From: Pseudomonadota bacterium
GTDB taxonomy: Bacteria; Pseudomonadota; Gammaproteobacteria; Steroidobacterales; Steroidobacteraceae
DNA length: 5,089 bases
Reading direction: 5' to 3'
NCBI GenBank assembly: GCA_021781775.1
Contig: JAJXWE010000162.1
Span: forward strand, 1 to 5,089
The notes under the pieces are model-generated. The model worked only from the letters and a program-made list of their open reading frames with translations. It was not told the DNA's origin and searched no databases. Of the stretch, positions 1-5,089 are shown one piece after another. A program made the translations under genes and the position numbers. Every line of letters starts with the position of its first letter. The first letter of the stretch is position 1.

Positions 1-765
1 GTCCGGGCGGGAGAGCACGTTGCCGAGGAAGGTCAGCGACGTGGCGGCATCGAGGGCGTAGCTGACCTTGCCATTGAAGGACTCGCTGCGGGCCCGCTGC
101 TGCGGCCGGAAGCCCTGCCAGGCGAAGTGGGTGAAGTCCAGGTTGTAACTGAGCTTGCCGACGGCATCGCTCGCATCGACTCCGGCGCGCACGGTGCCGA
201 AGCTGCCGAAACCCAGATCGAAGCGCACGGTACCGGGGGCGCGCCCGTCGGCCGTGAAGATCTGGATGACGCCGCCGGAGGAATTGCCGTACAGCGCTGA
301 GAACGGTCCCTCGAGCACCTCCACCCGCTCGGCCGAGCCGAAATTGAACTCGGAGACCTGTCCCTGGCCGTCCGGTCCGCTCTGCGGGATGCCGTCCTGG
401 TAGATGCGTACGCCGCGTACGCCGAACGCCGAGCCGGCGCCGACGCCGCGGATGGACACCTGCTGGTCCTGGGCGTAGTCGTACTGGTTGCGCACCAGCA
501 GCCCCGGCACCGAGCTCATGCTCTCGGCAAGATTGATCCCGAGGTTGTCCTCGCGCAGGTCCGGCCCGGCGATGCTCGTGATCGAGGCGGGCACATCGAA
601 GGCGGGCATCGCGATGCGCGTCGCGGTGATCACGATATCCGAGAGCGGCGCCTCGGATGCGGCGCGGACCGGAGCGCTTGCCCCCGCGAGCAGCAGCCCG
701 GCGAGCAGGAGCCGCGGCGCGGCGGGCGGCGGGGGCAGGGCGGTCGGCTTCGGCGTGCAGTGCAT
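1..765 (-). CDS. TonB-dependent outer-membrane receptor, YncD/PqqU-like (N-terminal part; 3' end outside window)
   Basis: This is an outer-membrane active transporter energised by TonB-ExbBD. The visible 255 residues comprise a signal peptide (about 1-35, Pro-rich N-region, LLLAGLLLAG core, cleavage near PVRA/A), a TonB box SDIVITATR at 42-50, the plug domain (about 53-172), then the first barrel strands. Diagnostic plug segments are VSIRG (about 103-107), GVRGVRIYQDGIP (115-127), PDGQGQ (131-136) and ERVEVLEGPFSALYGNSSGG (146-165). From memory, these and the preceding INLAES, PGL and YAQD segments match E. coli YncD (PqqU, PQQ uptake) more closely than siderophore or B12 receptors; the substrate here is inferred. 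The ATG at 765 is chosen because it precedes the signal peptide and no in-frame ATG or GTG lies just upstream. Its ribosome site is poor: an AGGGAG about 13 nt away. It is divergent from a histidine kinase. The C-terminal barrel lies beyond the window. Confidence 0.93.
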   Translation of the reverse strand, partial: MHCTPKPTALPPPPAAPRLLLAGLLLAGASAPVRAASEAPLSDIVITATRIAMPAFDVPASITSIAGPDLREDNLGINLAESMSSVPGLLVRNQYDYAQDQQVSIRGVGAGSAFGVRGVRIYQDGIPQSGPDGQGQVSEFNFGSAERVEVLEGPFSALYGNSSGGVIQIFTADGRAPGTVRFDLGFGSFGTVRAGVDASDAVGKLSYNLDFTHFAWQGFRPQQRARSESFNGKVSYALDAATSLTFLGNVLSRPD

Positions 766-975
766 GGTGGTTTCTGTTCTCCCTTCGCCCGGGGGCGGCC
801 GGGCCGCTGCGGGCCGATGGCACCCCGCCGGGCCGGCGCGGATGGTACTCACGGGCTGCTGGCCGGCGCTCGAGGCCAGCGTATCTCGGCTCGCGCGCAG
901 CCGCCCCCCCTGGTGTCCGGCGCATCGTCGCCGCGGCCGGCGGCACCCGGCAAGCCGGCTGCTCATGAATCCGGT

Positions 976-992
976 CTCATGATTATCATGAG
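976..992. promoter_or_regulatory. 17-bp perfect palindrome, Fur-box-like operator candidate
   Basis: The sequence CTCATGAT-T-ATCATGAG has two perfect 8-bp arms around a single central base. The core ATGATTATCAT is the centre of the classical 9-1-9 Fur consensus, but the outer bases differ (roughly 12 of 18 non-central positions agree). A further CTCATGA lies at 962-968, in direct orientation 14 bp before the left arm. On the minus strand the palindrome contains GATAAT, a 5/6 match to a -10 hexamer, so binding could block a receptor promoter. It also lies about 43 bp upstream of a possible kinase start site. An iron-type repressor (Fur, Zur or Mur) or the neighbouring response regulator are both possible ligands; the palindrome is certain, the binder is not. 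Confidence 0.6.
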
Positions 993-1011
993 TCTCACCC
1001 GGCGCGCAGGC

Positions 1012-1020
1012 TGTTACGAT
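1012..1020 (+). promoter_or_regulatory. Possible extended -10 promoter of the kinase operon
   Basis: TGTTACGAT reads as an extended -10 element (TGn followed by TACGAT, 4/6 to TATAAT). No good -35 lies 17 bp upstream, where the sequence is GTCTCA, so the promoter would be weak or activator-dependent. The 17-bp palindrome is centred about 43 bp before the implied start near 1027, a position typical for an activator touching polymerase. Weak evidence. Confidence 0.25.
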
Positions 1021-1052
1021 GGGCCGGTCGCGTCTCGCCCGGGGCATCGTCC

Positions 1053-1059
1053 GAGGGGG
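1053..1059 (+). promoter_or_regulatory. Ribosome binding site fixing the kinase start at 1064
   Basis: GAGGGGG sits 4 bases before the ATG at 1064. The alternative in-frame ATG at 1019 overlaps the possible -10 element, has no comparable purine run, and would add 15 Arg/Gly-rich residues before the first membrane segment. Confidence 0.7.
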
Positions 1060-1063
1060 ATTC

Positions 1064-2415
1064 ATGAAGCTGCGCACGCGTCTGCATCTGGTGGTGACGG
1101 GCCTGACGGCTGTGTTCGTGATCCTGCTGGTCACCACGCAGATGCTGGCCACGCGGGCGCGGGTGCGCGAGGACATCGAAGGCTCCCAGCAGGTCACCTC
1201 ACAGTTTCTCGGCCGCCTGGTGCACCTGTACTGGAACTTCGGCGGGCCGCAGGTGATGGTCGGCTTTCTCGAACAGCTCGGACACGTGCGCTCGAGCGAC
1301 ATCATCCTGCACGATGCGCATGGCGCGGTGATCTACCACTCGCCTCCCTCCACCTACAAAGCCGGGCAATTCGCCCCGGCGTGGTTCTCGCACCTGCTCG
1401 CGCCCCGCATTCCACGCTACCGGTTCCAGCTGCCGGGCGACCTCGAGCTCGACGTGCGCGCCGAGGTCTCGCGCGCGATTCTCGATGGCTGGGACGCCAT
1501 CACCCGGCTGCTGGTGGTGACGGCGGTGTTGCTGGTCGGGGCGAATCTGGTGGCCTTCTGGATCATCGAGCGTGCGTTGTCCCCCTTCCCGGTCATCGTG
1601 GAAGGGCTCAATCGGCTCAAGAGAGGCGATCTCGCCCACCGGCTGCCGGTGTTCGCGGGGGTGGAGGCCGGGGCGATCGGCACGGCCTTCAACCGCATGG
1701 TGCAGGCGATCGAAGGCAATGTCGCGACCGAACGCAAGGCGCGCGAGGCCGAGGCGCGTCTGGAGGAGCGGCGTGAAATGTCCCGTTTGGTCGAGCAGCG
1801 CCTGGAGGAGGAGCGGCGGCTGATCGCGCACGAGCTGCACGATGAGTTTGGTCAGTCGGTCACCGCCATTCGCAGCCTGGCACAGGCGATCAGCGCGCGC
1901 ACGGGCGAGCCGGCGCTGCAGGAGGCGGCGCAGCTGATCTCGCAGGAGGCCGGCCGCCTGTACGAGGCGATGCACGGACTGATTCCGCGCCTCTCGCCCC
2001 TGACGCTCGACACCCTGGGCCTCGCGGGCACGCTCGAGGGACTGGCGCGCGACCTGCAGCGGCGCCACGGCACGGTCAAACTGTCGCTGCGGCACGATCT
2101 GCCCGTGAATCTCGGACCGAGCGTGACGCTCGCGGCCTACCGGTTCGTGCAGGAGGGATTCATCAACGCGCTGCGCCATGCGAGCGCCTCGAGGATCGAG
2201 GCGGAGCTGCGCACCGACCCCAGCGGACTGCTGCTGCGGGTGAGTGATGACGGCCGGGGCCTTGCCGGCGAGTGGGCCCGCCCCGGGCGGTTCGGCCTGC
2301 GCGGGCTGCGCGAGCGGATCGAGCAGCTCGGCGGACACCTGTACGTCGGCAGCGGCCGAGCGGGCGGGGTGTCGCTCGAGGCGGTCATTCCGCTCGAGGG
2401 CGCCCCGGAGCCGGC

Positions 2416-2419
<4 letters not shown>
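1064..2419 (+). CDS. Membrane sensor histidine kinase, HisKA_3/NarX class, MoxY-like
   Basis: This 451-residue inner-membrane kinase phosphorylates the response regulator encoded next. In order: TM1 (about 9-28), a periplasmic domain (about 30-146), TM2 (about 149-168), HAMP (about 170-222), a charged coiled coil (223-252), the dimerisation/phosphoacceptor helix with RRLIAHELHDEFGQS and H259 as predicted phospho-His, and a HATPase domain. The latter shows an N-box with N368 (QEGFINALRHA), DDGRG at 395-399 and FGLRGLRERI at 410-419. The periplasmic part has SSDIILHDAHGAVIYHSPPS and KAGQFAPAWF, which resemble the LapD/MoxY periplasmic domain family. MoxY of methylotrophs senses conditions for methanol oxidation; the ligand here is unknown. 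Its stop codon overlaps the regulator start (ATGA), implying translational coupling. All catalytic motifs look intact. Class assignment is firm; the MoxY relationship is from recognition, not alignment. Confidence 0.93.
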
Positions 2420-3048
<629 letters not shown>

Positions 3049-3082
3049 GGGGCCGGCTCGGGGGCGGGAAGTCGGAAAATGC

Positions 3083-3114
3083 GGCCGGTGGTCCGTGGGC
3101 GCGGACCACCGGCC
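3083..3114. terminator. Convergent hairpin, likely bidirectional terminator
   Basis: GGCCGGTGGTCCG and CGGACCACCGGCC form a perfect 13-bp stem with a 6-nt loop (TGGGCG). It lies in the 84-base gap between the response-regulator stop and the porin stop. Read on the minus strand the stem is followed by GCATTTTCC, a short T-run, so it suits termination of the porin transcript best. On the plus strand there is no T-tract (TCAAACGCC), so any effect there would be weak or need other factors. Confidence 0.7.
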
Positions 3115-3132
3115 TCAAACGCCTCAGTCCGT

Positions 3133-4386
3133 TCAGAAGCTCAAAAACAGACCGGCGTTGACGTTCCAGCTCGAATTCTTCTGACCGGCGTCATTGGTCG
3201 ATTGAATCCGGCTGAACTCACCGACGAGCATCAGCAGGGGGGTGAGGTGATGATAGATGCCCGCGGTCCACTTGTTATTCATCTCGACGAGTAAGCCGTT
3301 GGCCCGATCCAGCGTGGTTGGATCAAGCTTGCTCTCGCCGTAATTCAGGCCGAATTTCGTCTTGCCGACCGTGTAGGTCGCCTGCGCGATGAAGCCCTCG
3401 GAATCGCGCGGATGCCCGAGCGAGTCGTTCGACAGCACGAACAGCCCGGTCGTGCCCACGCCGCTGCCGCGGTAGTACCAGCCCATGACCTGGAAGGGTC
3501 CCGAGGTGTACTTGCCGCCGATGTCGAATGCGGCGCTGCTGTATTGCAGGTTGGTCTGGCTCAAGCCGCAGGCGGCGATGCTGAGCGAGGGGTCCGAGCA
3601 ACCGATACGCTGCTTCTGGTACAGGCCGCTCGCCGACAGATACAGCGGACCGCGCGTGTAGGTCACTTTGGCCTGCAGGCCCGGACTGGAGTGATTCGCC
3701 GGCACCTGCCCGAGGGTGTTCAGCGGATCGAAGATGCCGACGGTGGCGTTGGCCCCGTGCACCGTGGGGGTCGTGTAATCGATCTGCGAGAGCCAGTCGG
3801 TATAGATGTAGCCGAGGCCGATCGATCCGAGCGAGGTATTCGCCGGCGAGGCGTAGTTGCCGTTGCCCGCCCCGACCCCGAGCAGGGTCATGTCGTTCAA
3901 GATCGCGTCGGAGGCGAACAGGCCGATGTTGCGGCCCGCCATGATGGTGCCCATGGACTTGTTGCCCACCGTGAGGAAGGCCTGGCGGACATCGAGACCG
4001 GCGGTGCCGAGGGCGGTATGGCCGTAATCGATGCTGCTGATGCTCTGCAGGTTCGGGCTGCCGCCGTCGTTGGTGCTGATGCCCGGGTACAGGCCGAATG
4101 TGAAGCCGATGTCGTAGCCGCTCTGCACCGTCGAACCGCCGATGGTGAGCGCGGCCGGCAGCAGGCCGTTGCTTACCGCGGAGGAGCTGCTGCTCGCTAC
4201 GCAGGCCAGCCCTCCGGCGACGATGCTCGGGTGCTTCTCGCACTCGGAGTAGATGTAATGCGCGTTGACGTTGCCGTTGAAGGTCAAATCCCATTTGCCT
4301 GCCTTGACCGTGATGGCATGCGCGGCGGGCGCGCCGAGCGCTGCTCCCACGACGGCGAGGACGGCGGTGGCTGTACGGAATCTCAT
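3133..4386 (-). CDS. Porin-like outer-membrane beta-barrel protein
   Basis: The 417-residue product starts with a clear signal peptide (1-24, ending PAAHA before ITVKAGKW). The rest alternates polar and apolar residues in strand-like runs with Gly- and Asn-rich turns. It ends NAGLFLSF, with the terminal Phe that marks BAM-assembled barrels. Segments such as KWDLTFNGNVNAHY at the N-terminus and TSGPFQVMGWYY, YTVGKTKFGLNYGES and YHHLTPLLMLVGEFSR later resemble general Gram-negative porins (Porin_4 type), but I do not recognise a specific subfamily or substrate. Two closely spaced Cys pairs (C49/C62 and C263/C273) and a five-Ser run (65-69) fall in predicted loops. The ATG at 4386 is chosen for its signal peptide, the AGGGGG 6 bases upstream (4393-4398), and a sigma-54 promoter that would fall inside any longer form. 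A divergent sigma-54 activator is the likely regulator. Confidence 0.88.
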   Translation of the reverse strand: MRFRTATAVLAVVGAALGAPAAHAITVKAGKWDLTFNGNVNAHYIYSECEKHPSIVAGGLACVASSSSSAVSNGLLPAALTIGGSTVQSGYDIGFTFGLYPGISTNDGGSPNLQSISSIDYGHTALGTAGLDVRQAFLTVGNKSMGTIMAGRNIGLFASDAILNDMTLLGVGAGNGNYASPANTSLGSIGLGYIYTDWLSQIDYTTPTVHGANATVGIFDPLNTLGQVPANHSSPGLQAKVTYTRGPLYLSASGLYQKQRIGCSDPSLSIAACGLSQTNLQYSSAAFDIGGKYTSGPFQVMGWYYRGSGVGTTGLFVLSNDSLGHPRDSEGFIAQATYTVGKTKFGLNYGESKLDPTTLDRANGLLVEMNNKWTAGIYHHLTPLLMLVGEFSRIQSTNDAGQKNSSWNVNAGLFLSF

Positions 4387-4392
4387 GAAAGG

Positions 4393-4398
4393 CCCCCT
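4393..4398 (-). promoter_or_regulatory. Ribosome binding site fixing the porin start at 4386
   Basis: On the minus strand AGGGGG is followed by six bases and then the ATG at 4386. The reading frame stays open upstream to an ATG at 4599, but that extension would precede the signal peptide and span the sigma-54 promoter, so it is rejected. Confidence 0.7.
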
Positions 4399-4428
4399 GC
4401 GTTTTTGCGTGTTGGTGACCCGAGTCAG

Positions 4429-4444
4429 AGCAATCCTTGTGCCA
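4429..4444 (-). promoter_or_regulatory. Sigma-54 (-24/-12) promoter of the porin gene
   Basis: The minus strand reads TGGCACA-AGGA-TTGCT. This matches the RpoN consensus TGGCACG-N4-TTGCW at every defined position except the last base of the -24 block. The invariant GG (4443-4442) and GC (4431-4430) have correct spacing. The expected transcription start is near 4418, giving a leader of about 30 nt that contains the ribosome site. The adjacent divergent gene encodes a sigma-54 activator, which strongly supports function. Confidence 0.88.
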
Positions 4445-4464
4445 TCGGGGCGCGGGGGGCGGGT

Positions 4465-4485
4465 CGTTGCGCGCCGCGCACAACG
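4465..4485. promoter_or_regulatory. 21-bp near-perfect palindrome upstream of the -24 element
   Basis: Arms CGTTG (4465-4469) and CAACG (4481-4485) enclose a GCGC/GCGC inner symmetry. Nine of ten opposed pairs match around central C4475, the exception being C4470/A4480. It is centred about 57 bp upstream of the predicted porin start. High GC explains the inner part more easily than the outer arms. It could be an operator for a repressor or an additional activator. Confidence 0.4.
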
Positions 4486-4517
4486 GATGGCGTCCGGGCG
4501 CCACCTCGTCGGACTAC

Positions 4518-4530
4518 GACACACTGTGTC
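4518..4530. promoter_or_regulatory. 13-bp perfect dyad GACACA-C-TGTGTC, candidate activator site
   Basis: Perfect 6-bp arms around one base, centred about 105 bp upstream of the predicted porin start, in the range usual for enhancer sites of sigma-54 activators. It shares ACACTGT and TGTCAC with the dyad at 4656-4670. A second perfect palindrome, GTTCCGGAAC, follows at 4534-4543. Confidence 0.5.
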
Positions 4531-4636
4531 ACGGTTCCGGAACATTGCGCGGCCCCGAAAGCGCCTCGCCGGCGTTTCCTGCGGGCGGCGAGCGCCCAAC
4601 CCCGTCAGACTGCACGCGGGGGAGGCGGCCGGGAGC

Positions 4637-4651
4637 GGGACAGATTGTCCC
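4637..4651. promoter_or_regulatory. 15-bp dyad GGGACA-GAT-TGTCCC
   Basis: Perfect 6-bp arms with a 3-base spacer, about 70-85 bases before the activator start codon. The GACA/TGTC half-sites are shared with the dyads at 4518-4530 and 4656-4670, suggesting one protein binds all three. Its distance from the porin promoter (about -220 to -235) still permits looping. Confidence 0.5.
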
Positions 4652-4655
4652 GATT

Positions 4656-4670
4656 GGTGACACTGTCACC
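4656..4670. promoter_or_regulatory. 15-bp perfect dyad GGTGACA-C-TGTCACC
   Basis: Perfect 7-bp arms around a single C, five bases from the previous dyad. Read across the pair, the bases 4646-4662 also give TGTC-N9-GACA, the outward-facing arrangement seen in TGT-Nx-ACA enhancer sites of sigma-54 activators. The site lies about 50-65 bases upstream of the activator ATG, so occupancy could also repress the activator's own promoter. Confidence 0.55.
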
Positions 4671-4707
4671 CCCGGACATGACACAGGTGATGCCGTGCCG
4701 GGGGGCC

Positions 4708-4716
4708 GGAGGGGGG
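4708..4716 (+). promoter_or_regulatory. Ribosome binding site of the sigma-54 activator
   Basis: GGAGGGGGG ends five bases before the ATG at 4722. It decides the start, because the frame is open for some distance upstream without a stop. Confidence 0.7.
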
Positions 4717-4721
4717 AACGT

Positions 4722-5089
4722 ATGATCAACGCAACAGCCGCTCTGAGCAATGCGGGTGTGGCCGATCCGCCCGAGTTCGGCGTCGACGCCGAACCGGTGA
4801 TCGCGATGCCGTCCCTGACGCTGGAGGAACTGGCCGGCGAGGATCCGCAGATGCGGCGCAACGTCGAGCGCGCGTATCGCATCGCCGATACGGACATCCC
4901 GGTGCTGATCCAGGGGCCGACCGGTTCGGGCAAGGAGGCGTTCGCGCGCGCCATGCACGCCATCAGCCGGCGCGGCGCGCGGCCGTTCATCGCCGTGAAC
5001 TGCGCGGCGATTCCGGAGACGCTGATCGAAAGCGAGCTGTTCGGCTACCGTCCCGGCGCGTTCACCGGGGCGCTGCGCGAAGGCCTGCG
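4722..5089 (+). CDS. Sigma-54-dependent transcriptional activator, AcoR-like AAA+ (N-terminal part; 3' end outside window)
   Basis: The visible 122 residues are the start of a bacterial enhancer-binding protein that uses ATP hydrolysis to open sigma-54 promoters. A short leader (1 to about 32) is followed directly by the AAA+ domain. LEELAGEDPQM (34-44) is the usual entry, Walker A is GPTGSGKE (65-72), then FIAVNCAAIPETLIESELFG (89-108), and the sigma-54-contacting loop GAFTGA is intact at 112-117. The YRPGAFTGA...EG wording recalls the AcoR (acetoin regulator) branch. AcoR proteins normally carry an N-terminal GAF sensor of several hundred residues, absent here. Walker B, arginine fingers and the Fis-type HTH would lie beyond the window. 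It is divergent from the porin, whose promoter is sigma-54 type, making the porin its most likely target. The inducer is unknown. Confidence 0.93.
   Translation, partial: MINATAALSNAGVADPPEFGVDAEPVIAMPSLTLEELAGEDPQMRRNVERAYRIADTDIPVLIQGPTGSGKEAFARAMHAISRRGARPFIAVNCAAIPETLIESELFGYRPGAFTGALREGL

Larger units (their letters stand above)
766..1063. other. Divergent intergenic region between receptor and histidine kinase
   Basis: These 298 bases separate the two start codons. Most (about 781-960) is very GC-rich with no gene I can support. The only AT-rich island is 962-992, which holds a perfect palindrome and an extra CTCATGA copy. If the receptor promoter lies in that island, its mRNA would carry a leader of about 200 nt. 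I looked for cobalamin and TPP riboswitch signatures in the receptor-sense strand and found no convincing set of conserved boxes. Confidence 0.6.
4387..4721. other. Divergent control region between porin and sigma-54 activator
   Basis: These 335 bases contain no gene I can support. From left to right they hold the porin leader and ribosome site, the sigma-54 promoter, a 21-bp palindrome, three GACA/TGTC dyads plus GTTCCGGAAC, and the activator ribosome site. I see no convincing IHF site or good -35/-10 pair for the activator. The best is TTGGTG-N17-CATGAC around 4654-4682, which is weak. Confidence 0.7.

Noticed and set aside
818..834. TGGCACC on the plus strand as a second sigma-54 promoter for the kinase
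   Set aside because: No TTGC follows at the required spacing, and it lies over 200 bases from the kinase start.
841..900. Cobalamin riboswitch, suggested by GAGCCGAGATACGCTGGCC on the minus strand
   Set aside because: Only a loose likeness to the B12 box. The upstream conserved segments are missing in the expected order, and the receptor is not BtuB-like. A covariance-model search would settle it.
760..1776. Plus-strand open frame crossing the receptor-kinase intergenic region into the kinase gene
   Set aside because: It is out of frame with the kinase, covers the palindrome and kinase ribosome site, and its product is Arg/Ala/Pro/Gly-rich without motifs.
1199..2338. Long minus-strand open frame antisense to the histidine kinase
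   Set aside because: The opposite strand encodes all the kinase motifs in order. The antisense product is Arg/Gln/His-rich with no recognisable fold.
4488..4503. TGGCG-N6-CGCCA inverted repeat
   Set aside because: Five-base GC-rich arms are expected by chance in this composition, and it shares nothing with the other dyads.
3133..4599. Longer porin reading with start at 4599
   Set aside because: The added 71 residues would precede a clear signal peptide and overlie the sigma-54 promoter and porin ribosome site.
3412..4725. Long plus-strand open frame (437 codons) antisense to the porin
   Set aside because: Its translation is Arg/Ala/Gly-rich low-complexity with no domain, and it overlaps a well-supported porin and the sigma-54 promoter. 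Such frames are common opposite GC-rich genes.

Overview
The window is a high-GC (by eye well over 60 percent) segment from a Gram-negative bacterium. The TonB-dependent receptor, the outer-membrane barrel protein ending in Phe, and the sigma-54 activator all point to a proteobacterium, probably beta or gamma. That lineage guess is inference; no rRNA or other marker is present.

Layout. (1) 1-765, minus strand: N-terminal 255 residues of a TonB-dependent receptor that runs off the left edge. Its plug domain closely resembles the E. coli YncD/PqqU type, whose E. coli member imports pyrroloquinoline quinone (PQQ). (2) 766-1063: divergent intergenic region holding a perfect 17-bp palindrome with a Fur-box-like core. 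(3) 1064-3048, plus strand: a two-gene operon with an ATGA overlap, encoding a membrane histidine kinase with a MoxY-like N-terminus and a NarL/LuxR-type response regulator. (4) 3049-3132: short convergent gap with a 13-bp perfect GC-rich hairpin. (5) 3133-4386, minus strand: a secreted porin-like beta-barrel protein. (6) 4387-4721: divergent control region with a near-consensus -24/-12 sigma-54 promoter facing the porin and several inverted repeats. (7) 4722 to the right edge, plus strand: start of a sigma-54-dependent activator of AcoR-like type, with Walker A and GAFTGA motifs but only about 35 residues before the AAA+ domain.

How it may work together. The right half reads as a self-contained regulatory unit: a divergently transcribed activator, operator-like dyads between the genes, and a sigma-54 promoter driving an outer-membrane channel. 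The left half pairs an outer-membrane importer with a MoxYX-like two-component system. MoxYX-type systems are known from regulation of PQQ-dependent methanol/alcohol oxidation, and the receptor looks like a PQQ importer. A working hypothesis is therefore that this locus handles uptake of cofactor and substrate for periplasmic quinoprotein alcohol oxidation. No dehydrogenase gene lies in the window, so this link remains inference.
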